From Alloyangia pacifica (GTDB lineage Bacteria > Pseudomonadota > Alphaproteobacteria > Rhodobacterales > Rhodobacteraceae): a DNA stretch of 64,000 bases. Every line of letters begins with the position of its first letter. Position 1 is the stretch's first letter. The notes beneath the pieces are model-generated. The model saw only the letters and a list, made by a program, of their open reading frames with translations, was not told where the DNA came from and made no database searches. Position numbers and translations under genes: made by a program. This document shows positions 8,066-16,218 of the stretch, in pieces. The stretch spans positions 1,194,001 through 1,258,000 of the forward strand of contig NZ_CP022189.1 of NCBI RefSeq assembly GCF_003111685.1. Reading direction: 5' to 3'.

Positions 8066-8635
8066 TCAGGCTGCCGTGGCGCCCTTTTTCTCCCAGGCGA
8101 ACTTCTGCATCACCTGGTCGACCGGGGTGTTCGCAAGGTGGTTTGTGTAATTCGACATGACCTTCTGTGCGACAGCGAGGATCACCTCGAGGATTTGCCG
8201 CTGCGTGTAGCCCGCGTCGAGGAAGGCCTGCACCTGCGGCTCGTCCAGCGCGCCGCGCTGGCGCACCACCTGCAGGGTGAAGTCGCGCAGCGCCTCGAGC
8301 CGGGCGTTGGGCAGCGGGGTCTCGTCGCGCAGCGCGTTTGTGATGGCGTCATCCACCTGCATCATCTTGGCGATGCCGGTGTGTGCTGGCACGCAATAGT
8401 GGCATGCGTGCTCGACGTTGATCGTCTGCCAGACCACGGTGATCTCGTCCTTGTCGAAGCTGGTTTCCTCGGCAAACAGCCGGTGCAGCTGCTTGTAGCC
8501 GTCGAGCAGTGCCGGCGCCTCGGCCATCACCGCGTGCAGGCCGGGCAGGCGGCCGAAGGCTTTCTGCGACTGCTCCAGCAGCGGGCGGCTTGCCTCGGGG
8601 GCGGTGTCGAGCGTGTGGCGGGTGAACTCGGTCAT
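8066..8635 (-). CDS. AhpD-like carboxymuconolactone decarboxylase family protein
   Basis: A 189-residue protein with the AhpD/CMD core: ITVVWQTINVEHACHYCVPAH carries the CxxC redox pair C78/C81 and the conserved H85, with E76 before it. Members with this motif are usually peroxidase-like or disulfide-reductase-like enzymes rather than true decarboxylases. It is divergent from a TetR regulator, and two matching palindromes lie between them, so the regulator very probably controls it. Inducer and substrate are unknown. The ATG at 8633-8635 has GGGAGAGA upstream on the minus strand. Confidence 0.88.
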   Translation of the reverse strand: MTEFTRHTLDTAPEASRPLLEQSQKAFGRLPGLHAVMAEAPALLDGYKQLHRLFAEETSFDKDEITVVWQTINVEHACHYCVPAHTGIAKMMQVDDAITNALRDETPLPNARLEALRDFTLQVVRQRGALDEPQVQAFLDAGYTQRQILEVILAVAQKVMSNYTNHLANTPVDQVMQKFAWEKKGATAA

Positions 8636-8656
8636 CTGGATCTCTCCCTCTGATTC

Positions 8657-8672
8657 TTGAGCGATTGCTCAA
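8657..8672. promoter_or_regulatory. TetR-type operator copy 1
   Basis: Palindrome TTGAGC-GATT-GCTCAA, 22 bases upstream of the AhpD-like gene. It matches the second copy at 8696-8715. Confidence 0.7.
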
Positions 8673-8695
8673 TTTGCATATGGAGGGGTAGCTTT

Positions 8696-8715
8696 ACTTG
8701 AGTGCTTGCTCAAGT
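8696..8715. promoter_or_regulatory. TetR-type operator copy 2
   Basis: Palindrome ACTTGAG-TGCTTG-CTCAAGT. The shared core TTGAGYGMTTGCTCAA occurs in both copies and their starts are about four helical turns apart (core to core 41 bases). It lies nearer the regulator gene, suggesting autoregulation. Confidence 0.7.
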
Positions 8716-8799
8716 TATATCTCATTGCTTGGTCCAGCCCGGCGAGATCCGGCCGCGACGAACGGCCGGGTGAGACGGGAACGGGAGACGGATACGCGC

Positions 8800-9393
8800 A
8801 TGGCCAGACAGGCACGACACGACAGGCAAGACGTGCTGGGCAAGGCGCTCGAGCTCTTTTGGGCCAAGGGCTACCACGCCACCTCGCTCAAGGATCTCGA
8901 GGTGGCGCTCGACATGCGGCCGGGCTCGATCTACGCGGCTTTCGGCTCGAAAGAAGCTCTGTTTTCCGAGACCTTGGCGCTTTATGCCGAGCTGTCGCGC
9001 ACGCAGTTCCTCGAGACCCTCGCGGCTGCGCCGAGCCGCCTTCAGGGGCTCGCAAACCACGTCCGGCGCCTTGGCTGCGCTGGTGACTCCGGTCCGTCGC
9101 GCGCCTGCATGCTGGTCAAGACCCTGCTCGAGACACCCGACGACGATGCCACGCTGCGGGTCCAGACCGAGACGCTGATGCGGGGCATGGAGGCGATGTT
9201 TGCCCGCGCCTTCCGCGAGGCGCAGGAGCGCGGCGAGATCGCGCCGGAAGCCGACCCGCAGCAGCTCGCCAGCCGGCTGCAGGTCGATATCTTTGGCCTG
9301 CGCGCCTATGCGCAGCGCACTGACTCGCGGGCGAGGGTGGCGCAGCTTGCCGAGGAGATCGCCCGCGGTCTCGAGGCCCGCGCGCTGGCGTGA
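8800..9393 (+). CDS. TetR/AcrR family transcriptional regulator
   Basis: A 197-residue regulator. The N-terminal TetR helix-turn-helix is at about residues 9-55 (DVLGKALELFWAKGYHATSLKDLEVALDMRPGSIYAAFGSKEALF), followed by an all-helical ligand domain of the YxaF/AcuR-like type. The ATG at 8800 is preceded by GGGAG; the frame is open further back to 8698 but that stretch overlaps the operator. Two copies of a TTGAGY-N4-GCTCAA palindrome lie in the divergent intergenic region, the likely binding sites. The ligand is not evident from sequence. Confidence 0.92.
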   Translation: MARQARHDRQDVLGKALELFWAKGYHATSLKDLEVALDMRPGSIYAAFGSKEALFSETLALYAELSRTQFLETLAAAPSRLQGLANHVRRLGCAGDSGPSRACMLVKTLLETPDDDATLRVQTETLMRGMEAMFARAFREAQERGEIAPEADPQQLASRLQVDIFGLRAYAQRTDSRARVAQLAEEIARGLEARALA

Positions 9394-9418
9394 GCCGCAG
9401 GGCCCGCGAGTGACGTCC

Positions 9419-9440
9419 ATTTGACGTAACGGCGTCAAAT
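9419..9440. promoter_or_regulatory. perfect inverted repeat upstream of opgG
   Basis: ATTTGACG-TAACGG-CGTCAAAT: 8-base perfect arms with a six-base spacer, 94 bases before the opgG start and 26 bases after the TetR gene. No T tract follows, so an operator is more likely than a terminator. Confidence 0.5.
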
Positions 9441-9533
9441 CGGCAAAGCCTCGCCCATCCCGGGAAAATGCAATTGCTGCGACGCGGAAAAGTGCCAAAT
9501 TTGCTCAGGAATGACAGTTTCTCGGAGACCCGC

Positions 9534-11147
9534 ATGTCCGCTGACCTGCTCGACCGCCGCGCTTTCCTTGCCTCCGCTCTTGCCAGCGGCGCCTTCAGCC
9601 TGCTGCCCGAGTTTGCCCGTGCACAGAGCGGCGCCATCGCCTCGGGTATCCCGCTTGGCCCGCCCAAGCCCTTTTCCTTCGACACGCTCCGCGAGCTGGC
9701 GGCGAGTCTCGCCAAGGAGGCGTTCACCCCGATGGCGGTGCCCGACGCCGAGATCCTGCAGCAGATCGACTATGACGCCCACGGCGCGATCAGCTTCCGC
9801 GAAGATCGCGCGCTCTGGGCCGACCAGGGCACGGCGCAGCCGGTGCGCTTCTTCTTCCCGGGCCGCTACTTCCCCGAGCCGGTACATGTCTACGCGCTCG
9901 AGGAAGGCACCGCGCGCGAGGTGCCCTTTTCGCGCGATCTCTTCGAGATCCCGCAGGGCAACCCGGCCAACCGGCTGGAGAAGACCGAGGGCTTCGCCGG
10001 TTTTGCCGTGCAGGATCCGCAGACGAGGCTCGACTGGATGGCCTTCCTCGGCGCGTCTTACTGGCGCACGGCGGGGTATTCGGGTCAGTTCGGCCTGTCG
10101 GTGCGCGGGCTCGCCATGGACACGGCGATCCCCGACGGCCCCGAGGAATTCCCGCGCTTCACCCGTTTCTGGCTCGAGCAGGGCGAGGGCGGCGAGATGA
10201 CCACCTACGCGCTGCTGGAGAGCCCGCGCGCCACCGGCGCCTACCGCATCGCTTCGCGGCGCGACAACGGGGTGATCCAGGACGTCTCGGCCGAGATCTT
10301 CCTGCGCGGCGACGTCGAACGGCTGGGGATCGCGCCGCTCACCTCGATGTTCTGGTTCGGCAAGCACAACCGCCATGTCGCCGCCGACTGGCGCCCCGAG
10401 GTGCATGACAGCGACGGGCTCGAGATCCATACCGGCAGCGGCGAGCGCATCTGGCGCCCGCTCAACAACCCGCCACGGGCGATGGCCAACGCCTTTGGCG
10501 CCACCGATCCGGCCGGTTTCGGGCTGATGCAGCGCGAGCGCAACTTCGGCGAATACGAGGATGACGGCGTGTTCTACGAGCGCCGTGCCTCGGCCTGGAT
10601 CAAGCCGCAGGAGGGCTGGGGAGAGGGCGCCGTGACGCTTGTCGAGCTGCCGACGGATGACGAGATCCACGACAATATCGTCGCCTTCTGGACACCGGCC
10701 GAGCCGGCGGCGGCGGGCAGCTCCTACAGCCTGAACTACCAGCTCACCTGGCTCGAGGATTGCCCGGTGCCGCCGCAGGCGGCGCGCTTCATCGCCGTGC
10801 GCATGGGCAGGGGGGGCATCCCCGGGCAGCCGCGCCCGGCGGACACCGTCAAGATCGTCTGCGACTTCGACGGGCTGGGCATGGAGGCGCTGGACCGCAG
10901 CTCCGGCGCGCTCCCGGTGGTCACCGCCTCGCGCGGGGAAATCTCGGGCGAGGTCGCCTACCCGGTGGTCAGCACCAAGAACTGGCGGGCGATGTTCGAT
11001 CTCGATTTCTCGGCCATCGCGGCAGAGGACGATGAGCCGATCGACCTGCGGACCTATGTCTCCTACGAGGGCGAGGCGATGTCGGAGACGCTGATCCTGC
11101 AGCTCTTCCCGAGCCAGTTGCGCGCGCTGCTCGCGGCGCGGGGGTAG
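9534..11147 (+). CDS. opgG: periplasmic glucan biosynthesis protein OpgG/MdoG
   Basis: A 537-residue protein of the MdoG/OpgG/OpgD family, needed for the backbone or branching of osmoregulated periplasmic glucans. An N-terminal signal (DRRAFLASALASGAFSLLPEFARAQS) has a twin-arginine followed by F, so Tat export as for OpgD is likely. Characteristic stretches follow, including FDTLRELAASLAKEAF, LTSMFWFGKHNRH and NPPRAMANAFGATDPAGFGLMQRERNF. The ATG at 9534 places the twin arginine correctly. No opgH is seen nearby. OpgG and OpgD are hard to separate by eye; the Tat-like signal slightly favours OpgD. Confidence 0.9.
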   Translation: MSADLLDRRAFLASALASGAFSLLPEFARAQSGAIASGIPLGPPKPFSFDTLRELAASLAKEAFTPMAVPDAEILQQIDYDAHGAISFREDRALWADQGTAQPVRFFFPGRYFPEPVHVYALEEGTAREVPFSRDLFEIPQGNPANRLEKTEGFAGFAVQDPQTRLDWMAFLGASYWRTAGYSGQFGLSVRGLAMDTAIPDGPEEFPRFTRFWLEQGEGGEMTTYALLESPRATGAYRIASRRDNGVIQDVSAEIFLRGDVERLGIAPLTSMFWFGKHNRHVAADWRPEVHDSDGLEIHTGSGERIWRPLNNPPRAMANAFGATDPAGFGLMQRERNFGEYEDDGVFYERRASAWIKPQEGWGEGAVTLVELPTDDEIHDNIVAFWTPAEPAAAGSSYSLNYQLTWLEDCPVPPQAARFIAVRMGRGGIPGQPRPADTVKIVCDFDGLGMEALDRSSGALPVVTASRGEISGEVAYPVVSTKNWRAMFDLDFSAIAAEDDEPIDLRTYVSYEGEAMSETLILQLFPSQLRALLAARG

Positions 11148-11355
11148 TAGAGGAAGTGAGGCGGTAGCCGGGTGCGCGCCTGCCCGTGGGGTGGCGCTGC
11201 CACAATCGTGGTCTGCGCTTTATCCCAGCGAAATCCGGAATACCTACGAGCGCAGTACTATGATGGCAAAGCGCCAGCCCGCCGGGACGGGCAGGCGCTC
11301 GCCCGGCGGCTTCGCCTTGATTCCGGGCCGGTGGGTGCTTCTAGGAATTTCAAAA

Positions 11356-11381
11356 AAAGGCCGCCCAACCGGGCGGCCTTT
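11356..11381 (-). terminator. terminator between opgG and gatB
   Basis: Stem of AAAGGCCGCCC (11356-11366) and GGGCGGCCTTT (11371-11381) with an AACC loop. On the minus strand seven T follow, making a strong intrinsic terminator for gatB; it may also stop opgG transcripts. Confidence 0.85.
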
Positions 11382-11403
11382 CCAATTCCACGCAGCCTAG
11401 CCC

Positions 11404-12918
11404 TCAGAGTCCGAGCTTGGCCGCGACGATGTCGTTGACCGCTTTGGGGTTGGCCTTGCCGCCGGTGCTCTTCATCACCTGGCCGACGAACCAGCCCGCC
11501 AGCTTGGGGTTCTGCTTGGCCTTCTCGACCTGCGCCGGGTTGGCCGCGATCACCTCGTCGACGGCGGCCTCGATGGCGCCGGTGTCGGTGACCTGCTTGA
11601 GGCCCTTTTCTTCGACGATCTTCGCCGGGTCGCCACCCTCGGTGTAGACGATCTCGAAGACGTCCTTGCCGATCTTGCCCGAGATGTCGCCCTTCTTGAT
11701 GAGCGAGACGATCCCCGCGAGCTGCGCTGGCGAGACCGGGCTCTCGGTGATGTCATGGCCTTCCTTCTTGAGGCGGCCGAAAAGCTCGTTGATCACCCAG
11801 TTGGCGGCCAGCTTGCCGTCGTCGCAGCCTTTCAGCACCTCTTCGAAATAGGCCGAGTTGACCACTTCCGCGGTTAGCACGCCGGCATCGTATTCCGACA
11901 GGCCGAACTCCTTGACGAAGCGCGCCTTCTTCTCGTCGGGCAGCTCCGGCAGCGAGGCGGCGATGTCATCCACCCAGGCCTGCTCGATCTCGAGCGGCAG
12001 CAGATCGGGATCGGGGAAGTAGCGGTAATCGTGCGCCTCTTCCTTGGAGCGCATCGAGCGGGTCTCGCCCTTGTCCGGATCGTAAAGACGTGTCTCCTGA
12101 TCCACCGAGCCGCCGTTCTCGAGGATGGCGATCTGGCGCCGCGCCTCGTAGTCGATGGCCTGCTGGATGAAGCGCATGGAGTTCATGTTCTTGATCTCGC
12201 AGCGCGTTCCGAGGTGGCTGAAGTCCTGCGTCTCCTGGTACTTCTCGTACTGGCCGGGACGGCAGACCGAGACGTTCACGTCCGCCCGCAGGTTGCCGTT
12301 CTGCATGTTGCCGTCGCAGGTGCCGAGATAGCGCAGGATCTGCCGAAGCTTGACCACATAGGCCGCCGCTTCCTCGGGGCCGCGGATGTCGGGGCGCGAG
12401 ACGATCTCCATCAGCGCGACGCCGGTGCGGTTGAGGTCGACGAAGGACATCGACGGGTCCATGTCGTGGATCGACTTGCCGGCGTCCTGCTCGACGTGGA
12501 TGCGCTCGATGCGCACCTTGCGCGCGATGCCGGGCTCCATGTCGACGATCACCTCACCCTCGCCGACAAGCGGATGGTAAAGCTGGGAAATCTGGTAGCC
12601 CTGCGGCAGGTCGGGGTAGAAGTAGTTCTTGCGGTCGAAGGCGGACTTCAGGTTGATCTCGGCCTTGAGGCCAAGCCCGGTGCGCACGGCCTGCTCGATG
12701 CAATACTCGTTGATCACCGGCAGCATGCCGGGCATGGCCGCGTCCACGAAGGCCACGTTGGAGTTGGGCTCGGCGCCGAATTTGGTCGAGGCGCCGGAGA
12801 ACAGCTTCGCCTCGGTGGAAATCTGGGCGTGGATTTCCATCCCGATCACCAGCTCCCAATCGTATTTGGCGCCGGCGATGACCTTGGGTTTGGGGGGCTC
12901 GAAGCTCAGGTCAAGCAT
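11404..12918 (-). CDS. gatB: Asp-tRNA(Asn)/Glu-tRNA(Gln) amidotransferase subunit B
   Basis: A 504-residue GatB subunit of the GatCAB transamidase, which converts mischarged Glu-tRNA(Gln) and Asp-tRNA(Asn) to the cognate species. Family marks include [12 protein letters not shown] near the start, [18 protein letters not shown], a cradle domain, and a C-terminal YqeY-like tail ending in [11 protein letters not shown]. The ATG at 12916-12918 follows a GGACCCCC-type region with AGGACCC. The preceding gene overlaps its first 13 bases. A strong terminator lies downstream. gatA and gatC are not adjacent, which is common. Confidence 0.97.
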   Translation of the reverse strand: MLDLSFEPPKPKVIAGAKYDWELVIGMEIHAQISTEAKLFSGASTKFGAEPNSNVAFVDAAMPGMLPVINEYCIEQAVRTGLGLKAEINLKSAFDRKNYFYPDLPQGYQISQLYHPLVGEGEVIVDMEPGIARKVRIERIHVEQDAGKSIHDMDPSMSFVDLNRTGVALMEIVSRPDIRGPEEAAAYVVKLRQILRYLGTCDGNMQNGNLRADVNVSVCRPGQYEKYQETQDFSHLGTRCEIKNMNSMRFIQQAIDYEARRQIAILENGGSVDQETRLYDPDKGETRSMRSKEEAHDYRYFPDPDLLPLEIEQAWVDDIAASLPELPDEKKARFVKEFGLSEYDAGVLTAEVVNSAYFEEVLKGCDDGKLAANWVINELFGRLKKEGHDITESPVSPAQLAGIVSLIKKGDISGKIGKDVFEIVYTEGGDPAKIVEEKGLKQVTDTGAIEAAVDEVIAANPAQVEKAKQNPKLAGWFVGQVMKSTGGKANPKAVNDIVAAKLGL

Positions 12919-14108
12919 GGGGGGTCCTCGTCTCTCAGGTTGTGACGGGGATACGCCAGAGCGGCACAGGGGGCAAGGGTGCAGGACGCGCAGCCTGAGG
13001 GCTGCAGCGCGAGTCCCCGCTCGGTGAAAATCACCTGGCGCCCGCGGCTGAGCTGATGGTCGAAAAGCGTCTTCAATATCTCCTGCGCGCGGGCATGCCC
13101 CGCCTCGCGCTGCGCCGCCTCGTCCGGCGCAGGACCATCCGGCAGAGGCGGTGCCCAGAGCAGGGGGTGAAGCTCGCAGAGGCGATCCTCGACGATCCAT
13201 CTAAGAGAGCCGGAGATGCGGGTGGCGGCCCCGCCGTCCCGCCCGGGGGCCAGCGCGGCGCAATGGGCGGCGAGCAGGTTGGCCATGTGCTGATCCGGCC
13301 AGGCCTGCGGCGGATGCGGCTGCAGAAGATCGTGCAGACCGGCGGTGAAAAGCTCTCCGTCGACATGGTCCAGCCCCTCGGGCTGCGTCGCCAACACGTC
13401 GAGCCAGACCCAGCAGTAGCCGCCGCTGCCCCAGATCTTTGCGGTGCGCATCGCCATGCGCCGCGCGGCCCGGTCCAATTCGGGCCAGGTGCCGAACCTC
13501 TGCGGGGACAGATCGCGGCCATAGGCGCGCAGATGATCGGGGCAGGCGGGCTGCATGGCGATCAGCGCCTCGTGGTTTCGCTCGACATGCTCCGCAGGGG
13601 CCGGCAGCACCTCTAGCACGGCGCAGCAGGCCGATTGCAGCGCGGGCGAGCCAAGCGCACGTGGGTCATGCGGGCGCAGCAAAAGATGCGCGGTCTCTAG
13701 GTGATGCCGCGCCAATGACGCGCGCGCCGCCGCCGAGAGCGGCGCGGTGCCCGCGCGCCACAGCCGGGCGGCCCCTATCTGCGGCCAGGCGGCGAGCAGC
13801 GCGCGCAGGGGCGCTTCGGGTGTCGGGCCGAGCGCCTCCGAATGGCCCTGCAGCGCCCGGCCCACCGCCTCGGCATCGCCGCGGGCCACCGCCTCGGCGA
13901 CGCCAAGGAGAACGTCCTGCACCGCGCCGTCGCAGAGCAACCGGGCGACGGGGGTGCCCTGGGGCGTGAGCGCGGCGGAATGGTCCGCCTCGGCCAACGC
14001 CTCCTCGAGCGCCCTCCAGCGTTCCTGGCGGGCAAGGCGCAACCCGCGGTGGGTGATCTCGGCGCGGGCCTCCTCTGCCTCGGTGGTCTCGCGGACGGGG
14101 ATCTTCAC
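12906..14108 (-). CDS. unknown protein overlapping gatB, cysteine-rich C-terminus
   Basis: About 400 residues if the GTG at 14106-14108 is the start; the frame extends upstream to 14297, but that part reads as noncoding basic sequence and no good ribosome site was found, so the start is uncertain. The protein is Ala/Leu/Arg/His-rich, apparently helical and without transmembrane segments or signal. The C-terminus carries CASCTLAPC followed by an acidic end. I do not recognise a family. The stop lies 13 bases inside gatB, indicating co-transcription and possible coupling. It could be a tetratricopeptide-like protein, but no clear repeats were seen. Confidence 0.55.
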   Translation of the reverse strand: MKIPVRETTEAEEARAEITHRGLRLARQERWRALEEALAEADHSAALTPQGTPVARLLCDGAVQDVLLGVAEAVARGDAEAVGRALQGHSEALGPTPEAPLRALLAAWPQIGAARLWRAGTAPLSAAARASLARHHLETAHLLLRPHDPRALGSPALQSACCAVLEVLPAPAEHVERNHEALIAMQPACPDHLRAYGRDLSPQRFGTWPELDRAARRMAMRTAKIWGSGGYCWVWLDVLATQPEGLDHVDGELFTAGLHDLLQPHPPQAWPDQHMANLLAAHCAALAPGRDGGAATRISGSLRWIVEDRLCELHPLLWAPPLPDGPAPDEAAQREAGHARAQEILKTLFDHQLSRGRQVIFTERGLALQPSGCASCTLAPCAALAYPRHNLRDEDPPCLT

Positions 14109-14519
14109 GCTTGGCGGGCCGAACCCTGGCGTGCATCGGGTCTCGGCTCGGGTTGCGGCGCCCCGATAGCCGTTTTCACCGACCTTTGGTGCGCAGCCCT
14201 GCCTTTGCCCGGCAGCGTAGCCCGGGGTATGCCGCGCCAAAAGGCGCCGGGTGAGGGCGGGCAGGCGGGGCCGAAATCGGAGAACGTGCTGTGCCATGCG
14301 GCGCAGGCTGGAGGGGGATTCGGGCCGAACCGGGGCGCAGGCACGATCAGCCCGGGGCGCACAATGGGCGCATCGGCGGCAAATTGTTCAAACGCTATAG
14401 ATCAGAATCCAACGAAAATCGGCAGGATTCCAGTCATGTCTGTGCGCCGTCGGCGATCCGCCGCGCATAATACCGCGTCAGGCTTGCCGGGATTGTTCTT
14501 CGTGGGCAAGTTCCCCGCC

Positions 14520-15395
14520 ATGCTGAACCGTTTCATTCCTGCCCTTGCGGCGCTCATGATAGCGCCGATGGCCCAAGCGAATACCGGCCCTGCACCCGTC
14601 ACGCAGGCCGCCTTCGCGGTTGCGGCCCCAACGATGCCCCTGGTCTCGCGCGACGCGATGTCGGGGACCCCGGAGTCGCTGCTGGCAGTGTCCGCCTCGC
14701 CCCGCCCGCTGGCCCGGCGCATGTCCATCCCCAAGGCCCGTTGGGGCACCACGGGAGGGCGCAGCACCTGGTCGCTCGCGGTACTCTCGTCGCTGCGTGG
14801 CCATGCCAACGCACTCCCAGACGTGGTGCCGGCGGACATCGACACATGGTGCCCGGCCTACGAGAGTGGATCGCGCGAGCAGCGCGAGGCCTTCTGGCTG
14901 GGCCTCGTCTCGGCGCTGGTCAAGCACGAGAGCACCTTCAGGCCCACCGCCGTGGGCGGCGGCGGCAAGTGGATCGGCCTCATGCAGATCCTGCCCTCGA
15001 CCGCGCGGCTCTACGGCTGCCAGGCAACCACGGTGGATGGTCTCAAGGACCCGCGGGCCAATCTCTCCTGCGGTCTGCGCATCATGGCGCGCACCGTCGC
15101 CCGCGATGGCGTGGTCAGCGCCAACATGCGGGGCGTGGCCGCCGACTGGGGGCCGTTCCACTCGCGCAAGAAGCGCGAGGACATGATCGCCTGGACCCGC
15201 GCGCAGGGCTATTGCACTGGCATGGGCCGCTCGCTGCGCCCGGTCGGGCGTCCGGCGAGCCTTCTGCCCGGCATCATGGCCTCGAACGAGCTCGGCGCGG
15301 CCACTCGCCCGCTGGCCCGCTCGCGCGCGCTCGATGCGAGCTATGCCAACACCTTCATCTCCACCAAGGGGCAACTGCTGGAGAGCGACGGCTGA
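14520..15395 (+). CDS. lytic transglycosylase, SLT domain, exported
   Basis: A 291-residue protein with a signal peptide (residues 1-20, ending PMAQA) and a soluble lytic transglycosylase domain from about 125 to 225. The catalytic glutamate is E137 in the LVKHESTF motif, followed by GLMQILPS at 153-160. It cleaves peptidoglycan glycan strands. The start at 14520 is chosen because it gives a normal signal peptide; an in-frame ATG at 14436 has a better AGGA ribosome site and would add a long arginine-rich extension. A hairpin follows the gene. Alternative: a conjugation-associated SLT protein, but no such genes are nearby. Confidence 0.85.
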   Translation: MLNRFIPALAALMIAPMAQANTGPAPVTQAAFAVAAPTMPLVSRDAMSGTPESLLAVSASPRPLARRMSIPKARWGTTGGRSTWSLAVLSSLRGHANALPDVVPADIDTWCPAYESGSREQREAFWLGLVSALVKHESTFRPTAVGGGGKWIGLMQILPSTARLYGCQATTVDGLKDPRANLSCGLRIMARTVARDGVVSANMRGVAADWGPFHSRKKREDMIAWTRAQGYCTGMGRSLRPVGRPASLLPGIMASNELGAATRPLARSRALDASYANTFISTKGQLLESDG

Positions 15396-15421
15396 TCTGC
15401 TGAAGATCGTTTCAATGTATG

Positions 15422-15453
15422 AACGGGCGGGACCAAGGTTGGTTCCGCCCGTT
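15422..15453. terminator. hairpin between convergent genes
   Basis: Fifteen-base arms (15422-15436 and 15439-15453, AACGGGCGGGACCAA with TTGGTTCCGCCCGTT, one mismatch) between the transglycosylase and the SDR gene. There is little T tract; probably a bidirectional terminator. Confidence 0.6.
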
Positions 15454-15477
15454 ATCGATTCCAGAGGGTTAGGGGCC

Positions 15478-16218
15478 TCAACGCCCACCGCCGACGTCGA
15501 GGATGCTGCGCGTAACATATCCCGCGCGCCCCGACAGCAGCCACAGGATGCTCTCGGCGACCTCCTCGGCAGAGCCAGCGCGGCCCAGCGGCGGGGTGTG
15601 GCCGATGCGGGCGAGCCGGTCGGGCTCGCCGCCCTTGGCATGGATAGCGGTTTCGATCAGCCCGGGACGCACCGCGTTCACCCTTATGCCCTCGGAGGCC
15701 AGCTCGTCGGCGAGACCCAGCGTGAAGGTGTCGATCGCACCCTTGGAGGCGGCGTAATCCATGTATTGCCGCGCCGATCCCAGCCGGGCCGCTACCGACG
15801 AGACGTTGACCACGCCGCCGCCCGCGTGGGCGCGCATGTAGGCCACCGCCTGCCGGGCGACCTCGATGGCGCCAAAGACGTTGACCTCGAACACCCGCCG
15901 GACCCGCTCGGGGGTCAGATCGGCGAGCGATGCCGTGGGCGCGACGATCCCGGCGTTGTTGACCAGGTCGAGCGGCCCCGGCGCCAGCGCGGTCAGCTCG
16001 GCAAAAAGCTCGGCCACCTGCGCGGGATCGGAGACATCCGCGCCGATGACATGCGCCTCGGCGCCCTCGGCGCGGACCTCCTCGGCTACCGCTTCGGCGC
16101 CGTCCCGGTCACGGCCAAAGTGGACCACGACGCGCTCCCAACCACGGGCGGGGGCGAGGCGGCAGGTTGCCGCCCCGATGCCGGCGCTGCCGCCGGTGAC
16201 CAGCAGCAGCCGGCTCAT
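15478..16218 (-). CDS. SDR family oxidoreductase
   Basis: A 246-residue short-chain dehydrogenase/reductase. The cofactor-binding TGGSAGIG is at 8-15, NNAG at 87-90 and the catalytic Ser141-Tyr155-Lys159 set is present (YAASK). The loop after strand 2 has an arginine near GRDRDG, suggestive of NADP(H). Such enzymes include glucose-1-dehydrogenase-like and 3-oxoacyl-ACP-reductase-like members; the substrate cannot be told. Its ATG overlaps the stop of pepN by four bases, so it is the second gene of a pepN-SDR operon. Confidence 0.9.
   Translation of the reverse strand: MSRLLLVTGGSAGIGAATCRLAPARGWERVVVHFGRDRDGAEAVAEEVRAEGAEAHVIGADVSDPAQVAELFAELTALAPGPLDLVNNAGIVAPTASLADLTPERVRRVFEVNVFGAIEVARQAVAYMRAHAGGGVVNVSSVAARLGSARQYMDYAASKGAIDTFTLGLADELASEGIRVNAVRPGLIETAIHAKGGEPDRLARIGHTPPLGRAGSAEEVAESILWLLSGRAGYVTRSILDVGGGR

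Noticed and set aside
13842..14519. N-terminal extension of the lytic transglycosylase
   Set aside because: It is antisense to the unknown gene upstream of gatB and would bury the signal peptide.
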